NCBI GenBank assembly: GCA_026400835.1
Contig: JAPLOA010000100.1
Location: 62,001 to 126,000, forward strand
Reading direction: 5' to 3'
DNA: 64,000 nt
DNA from: Planctomycetales bacterium
GTDB lineage: Bacteria > Planctomycetota > Planctomycetia > Planctomycetales > Planctomycetaceae
Shown: piece after piece, positions 37,547 through 45,686 of the stretch
How the letters are laid out: each line of letters opens with the position of its first letter
Numbering within the stretch: position 1 is the stretch's first letter
Notes under the pieces: model-generated
Seen by the model: only the letters and a program-made list of their open reading frames with translations
Told to the model about the DNA's origin: nothing
Databases searched by the model: none
Position numbers and translations under genes: made by a program

Positions 37547-38680
37547 ATGAATTACAAACCTCAAACCTTTCCACACTTCGCAGCCCTGACCGTGATGGCT
37601 GCGTTCCTGCTGAGCATTGGGGGCTTGACGCGCGCAAAGTCGGCAGTTTTTGCTGATGAGTCTGCGGCCGCGGCTACTCCGGCAGCAACAGATTCGCAAC
37701 CACCTGCCGAAACGCCGGCTCCGGCCAAAGCTGCCGCCCCGGATCCGAATCTTCCTGCAGCAGATGAGATTATGACGCAGCTTCGGACCAAACTTGAGGG
37801 ACTGGATTCATTGCGATGCGAGCTGCATCAGACGTCTCTGATTTCCGGCATGAAGCTTACGGCTCGCGGAAAGTATCTGGAGGCATCAGGAAACCGTGTG
37901 AACCTCCAGTTCATGATCTTTCCGATGGTGGCGGAAAAGGCCGACGATGCGAAGCAGCTTGCTCTTGATGCTGAGGCTGCGCCGGTTGATGAAACTCAGA
38001 ATCGCGGAATCCTGAATCAGGTCAGCGATGGCAGTGTGCTGTCCACGCTCTGGAAGAACGGAGATATGCAGCGAGTCTCACGTCGCAATATCACAAGTAT
38101 TCTCGCTGCGGCCGAAGCGACAAAAGCATACGACGTCAAGAATGCGGCGATGGATCTGGGTGTCGGTGGACTGCGTGGTCTTGTTTCACGATTGCAGACC
38201 ATGATGGAGTTCGCTCCGGTGAAGTCCATTACTGTTGGTGATCGAAAAGTCTATGAGGTGACTGGTCGCTGGAGTGAACGAATTCGTAAAGACGTCTTCA
38301 AGGTTCCTGAAGGTTCGGTTGTCGATCCTCGACCACATGTTCCGGAATACACGCGGGTCTATGTTGATGCAGAGACAATGCTGCCACGGCGCATTCAGTT
38401 TCTGAAACGCAGTATGGATCCAACGGCGAAGATGGTTCGTCCCTTGATTACGCTCGATTTCAGAAACCTTGTGATTAATGAACCTGTTGACGATCAGGCA
38501 TTTGTGTTCAAGACACCCGAAAAGGCCGTGGAAGTCGATGAAACAGAGAACGTGATTCAAATGATTCAGCAAAGCCTGAAGCCTGCATCTGCCGATGGTG
38601 GAACTCCGGCTGCTGCGGGGGCAGCGGGAGCAGCGGGAACTCCCGCAACGCCGACACCGCCTGCGGAACCCGGGAAATAA
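37547..38680 (+). CDS. Secreted LolA/LppX-like lipoprotein-carrier-fold protein
   Basis: 377 residues. A signal peptide (ALTVMAAFLLSIGGLTRA) and an A/P-rich linker (about residues 40-70) precede a domain of roughly 270 residues. It has the order of a LolA-type half-barrel: helix DEIMTQLRTKLEGLDSLRCE, strand HQTSLISGMKLTARGKYLE, strand RVNLQFMIF, strand GSVLSTLWKNGDMQRVS, strand KVYEVTGRWSE, strand RVYVDAETMLPRRIQFL, and LITLDFRNLVINEPVDDQAF. LolA-like proteins shuttle lipids or lipoproteins through the periplasm. The tail is an Ala/Gly/Pro repeat. It is read together with the VWA gene that begins 13 bp later. Similarity to LolA is by pattern only. Confidence 0.7.
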   Translation: MNYKPQTFPHFAALTVMAAFLLSIGGLTRAKSAVFADESAAAATPAATDSQPPAETPAPAKAAAPDPNLPAADEIMTQLRTKLEGLDSLRCELHQTSLISGMKLTARGKYLEASGNRVNLQFMIFPMVAEKADDAKQLALDAEAAPVDETQNRGILNQVSDGSVLSTLWKNGDMQRVSRRNITSILAAAEATKAYDVKNAAMDLGVGGLRGLVSRLQTMMEFAPVKSITVGDRKVYEVTGRWSERIRKDVFKVPEGSVVDPRPHVPEYTRVYVDAETMLPRRIQFLKRSMDPTAKMVRPLITLDFRNLVINEPVDDQAFVFKTPEKAVEVDETENVIQMIQQSLKPASADGGTPAAAGAAGAAGTPATPTPPAEPGK

Positions 38681-38693
38681 GGGATTGCCAAAG

Positions 38694-39764
38694 ATGAAGC
38701 CTGCTCTGTCTCATCTGGAGTTCAGCCGAAGCTCGTTGCTGACGGGCGGGATCGGGTCGTTGTTGATTCACCTCAGCATTCTGCTGATTGCCGGTTTGTC
38801 GTTGCGAGGATGCCAGACGGTTGGCTCAGGTGCACCCGGAGGCGAAGTCTTTCGTGAAATTGGACTGGTTGTCTCCGAAGGCGTTGACGGGGGTTCTGCC
38901 GAAGAGGGAATGGCGCCCGGTGCTGGCGATGATAACCATGATCAGATCTCCCAGGATCCATCAACACAGCAGACCAACCAGAATACGCCCGCCGACGGCC
39001 AGGCACCAACACTGGAGCGGCTTCCTTCCGAAGTGCCCGAAGTCGCAAACCTGTTGACCTCGTCTGAAGAGACTTCCGAAGGCGAAGGAGATAGTTCGGC
39101 GAAGTTTCCGGCCCTGATCGGACCGGGGCAGCCGATTGGAGGAACCAAGCGGTCGGCTCAGGGAGGCGGAAGTCAGATGATTCAGCCTGCAGAAGCGGGC
39201 GGCGCATCGAAACTTGGCGGAGTTGGCGGGCCCGGTGATACCACGTTTATGGATGTCTCTGCAATTGGCAAGACATTCGTGTACGTGATTGATACCAGCA
39301 GCAGTATGTCGGGCGGTCGATTGAAGCTTGCTCAAAGTCAGCTAAAGAAGAGTCTGCGTTTACTGCAGCCAAATCAGCAATTCGGCGTAATCTTTTACAA
39401 TGAGTATCGCACACCTCTGATGTTGCCTCGCCAGGGGGATCGTGTGATGCATTATGCTACCGAATTCAACAAGCTGGCCGCTTCACACAGTATCGATCGC
39501 ATCCGCTCGGACGCCGGCACTGAGCACAAGTCTGCACTTCTGGAAGCGCTGCGATTGAAGCCGGATGTGATCTATTTTTTGACGGACGGTGATGAGCCGG
39601 AATTGTCTCCGGCCGATCTTCGCGAGATTGCGAAGCAGACGGGGAAGACGATCATTCATGTTATTAAATTTGGTGACAGTGCGGTCGAGTCGCGGCAAAT
39701 GACGTGGCTGGAGAAACTCGCCAAACAGTCTTACGGCGAATATCGTCCGATCAAGGCCGAGTAA
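38694..39764 (+). CDS. Membrane-anchored von Willebrand factor A (VWA) domain protein
   Basis: 356 residues from the ATG at 38694, just 13 bp after the LolA-like gene. The hydrophobic stretch IGSLLIHLSILLIAGLSL anchors it. A low-complexity linker (about residues 60-180; G, S, E, P, Q) follows. The VWA domain starts at FVYVIDTSSSMSGGRLKLA: the MIDAS motif DxSxS has D200, a threonine lies in RSDAGTEHKSALLEALRL, and the third acid lies in IYFLTDGDEPELS near residue 297. All metal-site positions are present, so binding of a divalent cation and a protein ligand is likely. The domain probably lies outside the cytoplasm. Operon-mate of the LolA-like gene, perhaps a joint envelope function. Confidence 0.85.
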   Translation: MKPALSHLEFSRSSLLTGGIGSLLIHLSILLIAGLSLRGCQTVGSGAPGGEVFREIGLVVSEGVDGGSAEEGMAPGAGDDNHDQISQDPSTQQTNQNTPADGQAPTLERLPSEVPEVANLLTSSEETSEGEGDSSAKFPALIGPGQPIGGTKRSAQGGGSQMIQPAEAGGASKLGGVGGPGDTTFMDVSAIGKTFVYVIDTSSSMSGGRLKLAQSQLKKSLRLLQPNQQFGVIFYNEYRTPLMLPRQGDRVMHYATEFNKLAASHSIDRIRSDAGTEHKSALLEALRLKPDVIYFLTDGDEPELSPADLREIAKQTGKTIIHVIKFGDSAVESRQMTWLEKLAKQSYGEYRPIKAE

Positions 39765-39782
39765 TCTTCCCCACGCGCAATA

Positions 39783-39856
39783 GCGAGCTGCTGGGCGTCA
39801 GCCCTCCGAGTGCGATTCCATGGCTTCATTTTGTGACTACATCATTTTGTGACTAC
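39783..39856. repeat. REP-like sequence and 16-bp tandem duplication in a convergent gap
   Basis: AGCGAG (39783-39788), five bases, then GGGCGTCAGCCCTCCGAG (39793-39810) matches the complement of the UvrA linker DNA. Next, TCATTTTGTGACTAC occurs twice, at 39826-39840 and 39842-39856, separated by one base. Confidence 0.65.
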
Positions 39857-39935
39857 CGCAGTCAAGCAATTGCCTGACAAGAATCCCGTAATTCTGCACA
39901 CCTCGACCTTGATCGCCGGCACTTGGGACTGTTTC

Positions 39936-40883
39936 TTAACGTCGGTCTATGATGGATTCATTACTGCGGACGTAATAATCGATCGTCTTCTGCACTCCTT
40001 CCAGCAAAGTTGTCGTCCGCCAGTCAGGGAACAGCTCCGAAATGTAGTATGGATTCGGCGGGATATTAGCCGGGATCTCCGGGCCTTCGATCGTGATGTG
40101 CGATGAGGCTCCGGGAACACATCGCAGAATCGCCGCACGAAATTCCTCGGTGGTCGCAATCTCGCCAGGAAGATCCGCAACGGTTGCACCCGGAGGACAT
40201 TCAGTGGCAGCTCTCACGAAAGCCCTTGCCACGTCTTCAACATAATCGTAGCCAACACGCCCGGTGTAGCCGATCGCATAGTTCTCCTGCAGCGCGGCAG
40301 CTCGACAGGCCAAAGACGGGCCCGCCGTCAAACCCACTTCGCGCTCCGGTCCGAAGACAACGTGCGGACGAATGGCGACAGAAGCGATCTGAAAATGACG
40401 CCAATACTGTTCGGCAATCATGTCGACCGCTTGCTTAAAGGCCCCATAAAATGATGGCGGTCGGTTTGGATTGGCTTCGTCATGGCCGGATTCCGGTCCG
40501 TAGACAGCAAATGAGCTGGCATAAGACAAAGATTTGATGCGGCCAGATCGGCGAGCGGCTTCGAATACTGCGGTACTGCCAAGCACATTAACCTGACAGC
40601 CCAGAAACGGATCCTGCTGACACGCTGGTGTCAATAATGCCGCCAGATGAATCAGATGAGTGACCTGATATTCTTCGATCACGGAATGCAGTGCCGTGCA
40701 GTCCATGAGCGAAGCTTCGGCCGAGATCACTTCGGACGATCGACTGCCAAGAACTCTCGCCCATCTTTCAGGAGCCTTCTGACTATCGACCACGACGGCC
40801 CGCGCGCCCCGTTCCAGAAGTTCGCGGAGGACCCAGGTTCCGATAAATCCGGAACCACCGGTGACAAGAAAGCGATCAGACAT
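39936..40883 (-). CDS. NAD-dependent epimerase/dehydratase (extended SDR)
   Basis: 315 residues. The Rossmann start VTGGSGFIGTWVLRELLERG carries the GxxGxxG nucleotide loop. Further landmarks are the acidic strand-2 end (VVVDSQKAPE), LIHLAALLTP, the active-site tyrosine and lysine in FYGAFKQAVD (YxxxK), and an early serine in LSYASSFAVYG. Length and motifs fit nucleotide-sugar epimerases and related dehydratases of the extended short-chain dehydrogenase family. The substrate cannot be told; UDP-sugar or dTDP-sugar chemistry is typical. It probably acts in the cytosol. The radical SAM gene lies 114 bp upstream on the same strand, so they may form one operon. ATG start. Confidence 0.88.
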   Translation of the reverse strand: MSDRFLVTGGSGFIGTWVLRELLERGARAVVVDSQKAPERWARVLGSRSSEVISAEASLMDCTALHSVIEEYQVTHLIHLAALLTPACQQDPFLGCQVNVLGSTAVFEAARRSGRIKSLSYASSFAVYGPESGHDEANPNRPPSFYGAFKQAVDMIAEQYWRHFQIASVAIRPHVVFGPEREVGLTAGPSLACRAAALQENYAIGYTGRVGYDYVEDVARAFVRAATECPPGATVADLPGEIATTEEFRAAILRCVPGASSHITIEGPEIPANIPPNPYYISELFPDWRTTTLLEGVQKTIDYYVRSNESIIDRR

Positions 40884-40997
40884 CGGAAGCCAATCGAATG
40901 TGGGGGGAGACTTGAAGCGGCAGGGACGAACCCCGGATAGTCAACAGTCGATAGTACAGGATCAGGTTTTACGGCAATGCCACATCACCGAGGTTCT

Positions 40998-42368
40998 TCA
41001 GGACTTACGCTCGGTCGGAGCAATGCCCAGTTCCACGACTTGCCCGGCAGAACCGCAACCGCCCGGTTCTGCACAGCAACTTTGTGAAGACGCGTTTCCT
41101 GTCACGGACAGTTTTGGCTCTGCCTGTGTAATGTAAGGGGCGGCCGTTTTTGAATGATCTCGACCGTTATAAACACCGAAGTCGTTGAATAAAAATCGCT
41201 TGGCGATGCGATAGTACCAGTTCTTCTCCGGGATCTCGTGGCCAGGATGATACTGTGATGTTCTGGGAATCATTGACTTCAGTTCCTGCATCGCAGTGCC
41301 TCGAGCCGTCGAATCCTTCGCTCCATGCTTTTCAACAAGCTGAGCCAGCAATTCCGGACGTTCCAGAACGATGCAGCCGCGAGTCGTCTGCTGAGCCAGC
41401 TCACGGAAGTCTGCGAGATATTCAGACTGCGTAAACTTATCGAACAAATGCCTGTCGTCTTTTTCGTGATGAATAGACTCTTTGGAGAACTGCACGATCG
41501 GACAAGGTTCGATGTCGCCCCACGGATTGATGTGATGGCTGATGCCGTTCGCTGCGGGACACAGGGCTTTGCCTTCGCCATCGTAGTAGGCGTCGATAAT
41601 GATGATTGGCTTCTTTGCTCGCATGTCGACCACGAACTGTCGAGCACGTCGTTGCTGTTCCGGAGTCAGACACAATTCCGTCTGAGCATCAGGGCCCATG
41701 GGACGATACACATGAAACCAGGTGTAGAGCACACCCATTTCGACAAGGCGATCGATCCAGGCTTCGGTCAGGAGATGATCGATGTTGGACTTGGCAAGGC
41801 TGGTGCAGACTCCCGTCATCACATTGTGCTTCAGGCAGTTTTCGATACCGGCCAGCGTCTTGCTGTAAACTCCGGACCGACCACGTCGCTCGTCACTGAC
41901 GATTTCATTGCCTTCCACGCTGATGAGTGGCGTGACATTGCCCAGTTCGAACAACCGTCGAGCTTTCTCGTCAGTAATGAACTGTCCGTTCGTGAAAATC
42001 TGGAAGTAGCAGTCGGGGTGGCCTTCCAGAATCTCAAAGAGTTCCGGATGCATGAACGGTTCCCCGCCCACGATTCCGAAGAACGTGTTGCCGTGCTCTT
42101 TCGCTTCATTGATCAGCCGGTTCATCGCCGGAACATCAATCGTCTGTTGCTTGTGAGCCACGTCGACCCAGCAACCCTGGCAGCGAAGATTGCAACTGTT
42201 GATAATGGAGACGTACAGGAACGGAGGAAAGAACTGGCCTTTCTTCATCCGACTGCGATGCTTCATCACGGAAAGAGACCCTTTAACGCCCATATTCCAG
42301 ATGAGTTTCCACAGCAGTCGCTTGTTCGTTTCGAACAGCACGCGTTTTGCCATGCGAAGGGTGTACAT
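40998..42368 (-). CDS. Radical SAM protein with a cysteine-rich tail
   Basis: 456 residues. The radical SAM cluster motif is SIINSCNLRCQGCWVD (CxxxCxxC). It is followed by the glycine-rich SAM contact IVGGEPFMHPELFEIL and by FQIFTNGQFIT and LISVEGNE, normal for the barrel. After the barrel come ALCPAANGISHHINPWGDIE and PCPIVQFSKES, a short SPASM/twitch-like cysteine region that could hold another cluster. The last 25 residues hold SSQSCCAEPGGCGSAG, a mobile cysteine cluster. Reaction unknown; such proteins modify lipids, cofactors or peptides. The start is the first ATG; another, five codons later, is possible. The epimerase downstream suggests sugar or lipid tailoring. Confidence 0.85.
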   Translation of the reverse strand: MYTLRMAKRVLFETNKRLLWKLIWNMGVKGSLSVMKHRSRMKKGQFFPPFLYVSIINSCNLRCQGCWVDVAHKQQTIDVPAMNRLINEAKEHGNTFFGIVGGEPFMHPELFEILEGHPDCYFQIFTNGQFITDEKARRLFELGNVTPLISVEGNEIVSDERRGRSGVYSKTLAGIENCLKHNVMTGVCTSLAKSNIDHLLTEAWIDRLVEMGVLYTWFHVYRPMGPDAQTELCLTPEQQRRARQFVVDMRAKKPIIIIDAYYDGEGKALCPAANGISHHINPWGDIEPCPIVQFSKESIHHEKDDRHLFDKFTQSEYLADFRELAQQTTRGCIVLERPELLAQLVEKHGAKDSTARGTAMQELKSMIPRTSQYHPGHEIPEKNWYYRIAKRFLFNDFGVYNGRDHSKTAAPYITQAEPKLSVTGNASSQSCCAEPGGCGSAGQVVELGIAPTERKS

Positions 42369-42407
42369 GTCGGGTCTCGGTATAAAAAATGTCCGAAAAA
42401 TCTGGAA

Positions 42408-42493
42408 GGCTCAGAAAAGGGGGTCAGGAACCAATAGCCAAATGGCCCGAAGGGTGCTCCGCACTATTGGTTCCTGACCCCCTTTTCTGAGCC
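42408..42493. repeat. Palindromic repeat element, copy 2 (perfect 30-bp arms)
   Basis: Left arm 42408-42437 and right arm 42464-42493 are perfectly complementary over 30 bp; the loop is 42438-42463. It lies between divergent genes. Relative to the copy at 28799-28886 the loop is inverted. Confidence 0.9.
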
Positions 42494-42618
42494 GCAATCG
42501 CGAGCAAGGCCCCGGTAACTCCGGATTCCTGTCCGCTCGGCAGCCCTGAGTTTACACTGCAGCGCCACCACAATTCTACACACCGACTTCTCTACTCGCT
42601 CTTCTCCCAGGGACCACA

Positions 42619-44160
42619 ATGGCCATGATGGTTGAAAAACAGTCACCTCGGCGTTTCAGAATTCTGCAGTTCTGCGTTGCGATGGCCGCGTTTTGCGGAT
42701 CGTTGCACGTTTTCGGGGCGCGAACCGTGGCGGCCGCCGATCCGATCACTCTGGGAACGCGACGAGAGTTGTTCGTCGATCGTTTCTTGATTGAACGTTT
42801 GTCGAATGCCAACCTGCAGCTTCATACGCCGCATGATGAAGGGGCTGTGCTGCGTTTTGATGCTCGTTGGGAGGGCCCGCAGGCCGGCTACGTGACGATG
42901 ATTCAGGACGGTGCCAAGCTGCGGATGTACTATCGAGGAATCTCTGAACAGGGTCTCGATGGCAGCGAACACGAACGGGCCTGCGTGGCTGAGTCCGAAG
43001 ATGGCATCACGTGGACGAAGCCGCAACTGGGACTCTTCGAATACGGCGGCACGTCAGCCAACAATATCGTGCTGGCCGATGCCGCTCCCGTGACTCACAA
43101 CTTCTGTCCCATGCTCGATGCTCGCCCGGGAGTTCCCCCCGAAGAACGCTACAAGGCTGTGGGAGGAACCGGCAAAGAGTTGTTCGCGTATACCTCCGCA
43201 GACGGTTTGAAATGGACAAAGATGCAGAATGAACCCATTCTGTCCGGTCAACAGATGCCGTTTCGATTCGACCATCTCTTCGATTCTCAGAATCTTGTGT
43301 TTTGGTCTGCCGCTGAAAACTGTTACGTTTGCTACTTTCGAGTTTGGGACGGACTTCGTCGAATTGCTCGCTCAACAAGCAACGATTTTCGAACATGGTC
43401 GCAGGCCGTGATGATGAAGCAGGTTCACGACGATGGAGTCGCAGTGACCGATGCACCGGCCGAGAATCTCTACACAAATCAAACCTCACCGTACCCTCGA
43501 GCACCACATATTTACCTGGCAATTGCCGCCAGGTTTTTCGAAGGTCGCCAGGTACTGAATGAACAGCAGGCCGCGGCGCTGCAGGTGAATCCTGGATACT
43601 TCAAAGATACGTCCGATGCTGTTTTGTTGTCATCGCGCGGAGGTCACATCTATGATCGAACGTACCTTGAAGGATTTCTGCGCCCGGGGATTGGGCCACA
43701 GAACTGGGTCTCACGAACCAATTATCCCGCGCTGAATCTGGTGCAGACCGGACCGACGGAGTTATCTCTGTATGTCAGTCAGGACTATGCTCAGCCGACG
43801 TCCCATGTTCGACGCTATAGTCTGAGACTGGATGGATTTGCCTCGGTGCGTGCCGGTGTTCAAGAAGGTGAATTGCTGACGAAGCCATTCACCTTTCAGG
43901 GCGACGCTCTCGAGATCAACTTCTGCACTTCGGCTGGCGGAGGACTTCGCTTTGAACTCCAGAGTCCCGACGGCACTGCCCTGCCCGGCTTTGCACTGGC
44001 CGATTGTCAGGAACAGATTGGCAACGAACTCGATCGCGTCGTCACGTGGAAATCGGGCACCTCTCTGAAAGAGCTTGCGGGCAAACTGGTGCGAATGCGT
44101 GTTGTTCTGCGGGATGCAGATTTCTTTTCATTTTGCTTCCGTGAATCTGCCACTCCGTAG
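42619..44160 (+). CDS. Secreted glycosidase-like five-bladed propeller (GH32/43/sialidase style)
   Basis: 513 residues. A signal peptide (ILQFCVAMAAFCGSLHVFG) precedes the typical start of a planctomycete family: LGTRRELFVDRFLIERL. The propeller is indicated by Asp-box-like turns, SEDGITWTKP and SADGLKWTKM, each after a beta strand, and by the aspartate-containing strand pairs RMYYRGIS and CYVCYFRVWDGLRRI. Around residues 395-500 lies a beta-sandwich (LLTKPFTFQGDALEINFCTS). This arrangement, a GH32/GH43/GH33-type propeller plus a sandwich, fits an exported glycosidase or glycan-binding protein. The catalytic acids cannot be fixed by eye. ATG start with CAGGGA upstream. Confidence 0.7.
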   Translation: MAMMVEKQSPRRFRILQFCVAMAAFCGSLHVFGARTVAAADPITLGTRRELFVDRFLIERLSNANLQLHTPHDEGAVLRFDARWEGPQAGYVTMIQDGAKLRMYYRGISEQGLDGSEHERACVAESEDGITWTKPQLGLFEYGGTSANNIVLADAAPVTHNFCPMLDARPGVPPEERYKAVGGTGKELFAYTSADGLKWTKMQNEPILSGQQMPFRFDHLFDSQNLVFWSAAENCYVCYFRVWDGLRRIARSTSNDFRTWSQAVMMKQVHDDGVAVTDAPAENLYTNQTSPYPRAPHIYLAIAARFFEGRQVLNEQQAAALQVNPGYFKDTSDAVLLSSRGGHIYDRTYLEGFLRPGIGPQNWVSRTNYPALNLVQTGPTELSLYVSQDYAQPTSHVRRYSLRLDGFASVRAGVQEGELLTKPFTFQGDALEINFCTSAGGGLRFELQSPDGTALPGFALADCQEQIGNELDRVVTWKSGTSLKELAGKLVRMRVVLRDADFFSFCFRESATP

Positions 44161-44217
44161 AAAGTGGCAGTTTGTGTTGCAAATGTCTCTTGGCTAACCG
44201 CGTATTGATTTAATCCT

Positions 44218-44288
44218 AACCCACTGCGTCAGCGAGGGATTGTTTTTGAAAACGCGGCAACATTTATCCCTCGCTGACGCGTCGGGTT
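44218..44288. repeat. Palindromic repeat between convergent genes (core shared with 49294-49622)
   Basis: Arms 44218-44241 and 44266-44288 pair over about 22 bp with a perfect 15-bp core GCGTCAGCGAGGGAT (44226-44240). The left arm matches 49430-49453 at 23 of 24 positions. It sits in the convergent gap at 44161-44315 and may double as a terminator. Confidence 0.8.
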
Positions 44289-44315
44289 GTGAAAACCCAT
44301 TAAGCCAATAGCTTG

Positions 44316-45530
44316 CTAAGGCTGCAGATCGCCTGGTGCATCAATCAGCAGGTTATCGGTGAACTTCACGTTCTCGCTCGCGGCTCCTCGTGCTTCCACG
44401 GCTTTGGGGACGCTGGAGAACGTGTTGCCGTTGATGTTCACGTCACGAGTTCCCTCAAGAACGATGCCACCCGCCAACTGATCATTCAGTTTCCTCTGAA
44501 CGGCCCCTTCACCAATATAGCTGTCACAGAAACTGTTGCCGCTGACGGTAATGCGACTGCTGTCTTTGCCAATTCGCAGGCAACGAGTTTCCAGTTGCGA
44601 TGGCTGAGTGCCATCTTTGGCTTTAGGTGGCATCTTCAGCAATGGAAACGTGTTGGCGGAAACGGCGCAGCCGTGAGCATCAATCAGGTCGATTCCACCA
44701 CCGTTGTGAGCAATCACGTTGGAGGACAACGTGATGCCGTAACAGTCGCGAGCCAATACGATGGCTCGCCCATCGCATTCTTCAATCATGTTTCCGGAGA
44801 CGACTGAACCGTACGTGTTTTCGATCACTATGCCATCTCCCAGATGATCATCGACACAGTTTCCGGTCATGCACAGATTGAACGCATCGAAGCAGTGCAG
44901 AGCATCACGGTTCTCCTCAAACTGATTGGCAGAGACCACAATGTCATGACAACCGGGCAGATTTAGTCCGGTCTGTTTATTGTAAGTCATCAGGCACGCG
45001 TTGACTCGAGCATCTTCATAGCAACGATCCAGCTTGATTCCGTCGCCGCCGTGATAGCTGACGGTGAGTCCTTGCAGGAAGATTTCGTTGACGAGAATAG
45101 CTTCAATTCCGTTCCCACTTTTTTCCTGACCGGTGATACGAAATTGGCTCAGCATGACTCGCCAAAGTTGATCGGCCGATTTGACCTTTTCACCATCCGG
45201 GTGCTTCACCAACAGAGCCGGCTGACCGTCCATGTTCATGTTTTTGATATGCGTCGCCCCTCCGGCTCCCTGGATCAGCACATCACCGCGCGAAACAATG
45301 AGTGGCTCAGTGATTTCAAAGGTCCCCGGCGGAATTTTTACGACTCCGCCTTCCGGAGGTATCGCATCAAATGCAGCCTGAAGCGAAGGAAAATTAGCCG
45401 CATCAATTTCAATTCGTGCTCCCGGCAGGATTGTTGTTGACAGATTCGTCACAGGGGATGATTCCTGCGCCGTGACTATCCATGCCATACCTGTTGAAAT
45501 CACGGCCAAAAGAATAATCGCTCGGAACAT
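44316..45530 (-). CDS. Secreted right-handed parallel beta-helix protein
   Basis: 404 residues. A signal peptide (FRAIILLAVISTGMAWIVTA) is followed by the pectate-lyase-like opening FPSLQAAFDAIPPEGGVVKI and PPGTFEITEPLIV. Then beta-helix coils of about 22-24 residues follow: FLQGLTVSYHGGDGIKLDRC, DIVVSANQFEENRDALHC, LCMTGNCVDDHLGDGIVIEN, GSVVSGNMIEECDGRAIVLA, GITLSSNVIAHNGGGIDLID and ITVSGNSFCD. The repeated 'G..v.gN.i......gi.l' pattern is that of NosD/pectate lyase 3-type helices, which act on or bind polysaccharides. No lyase catalytic residues can be assigned by eye. GGAG lies nine bases before the ATG. It runs towards the glycosidase-like gene across a palindromic element. Confidence 0.85.
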   Translation of the reverse strand: MFRAIILLAVISTGMAWIVTAQESSPVTNLSTTILPGARIEIDAANFPSLQAAFDAIPPEGGVVKIPPGTFEITEPLIVSRGDVLIQGAGGATHIKNMNMDGQPALLVKHPDGEKVKSADQLWRVMLSQFRITGQEKSGNGIEAILVNEIFLQGLTVSYHGGDGIKLDRCYEDARVNACLMTYNKQTGLNLPGCHDIVVSANQFEENRDALHCFDAFNLCMTGNCVDDHLGDGIVIENTYGSVVSGNMIEECDGRAIVLARDCYGITLSSNVIAHNGGGIDLIDAHGCAVSANTFPLLKMPPKAKDGTQPSQLETRCLRIGKDSSRITVSGNSFCDSYIGEGAVQRKLNDQLAGGIVLEGTRDVNINGNTFSSVPKAVEARGAASENVKFTDNLLIDAPGDLQP

Positions 45531-45686
45531 TTCTTTTTCTCCGTCCAGTAGTGTCGATTTATCGTTCGAGTGCGTTCGTGGACCTTTGGTTAAGAAAAGG
45601 ACGTAGCTGAAATCGTGCGAGTTCAGAGGCTCGCCCGAATTCTCACGAATCCGGCTACGGACGTGATTCTTTGTCGGAAGCCAAAC

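Noticed and set aside
41325-42437. Long open frame (370 codons) opposite the radical SAM gene
   Set aside because: The CxxxCxxC and GGEP motifs are on the minus strand; the plus-strand product is not protein-like and runs through the palindromic element.
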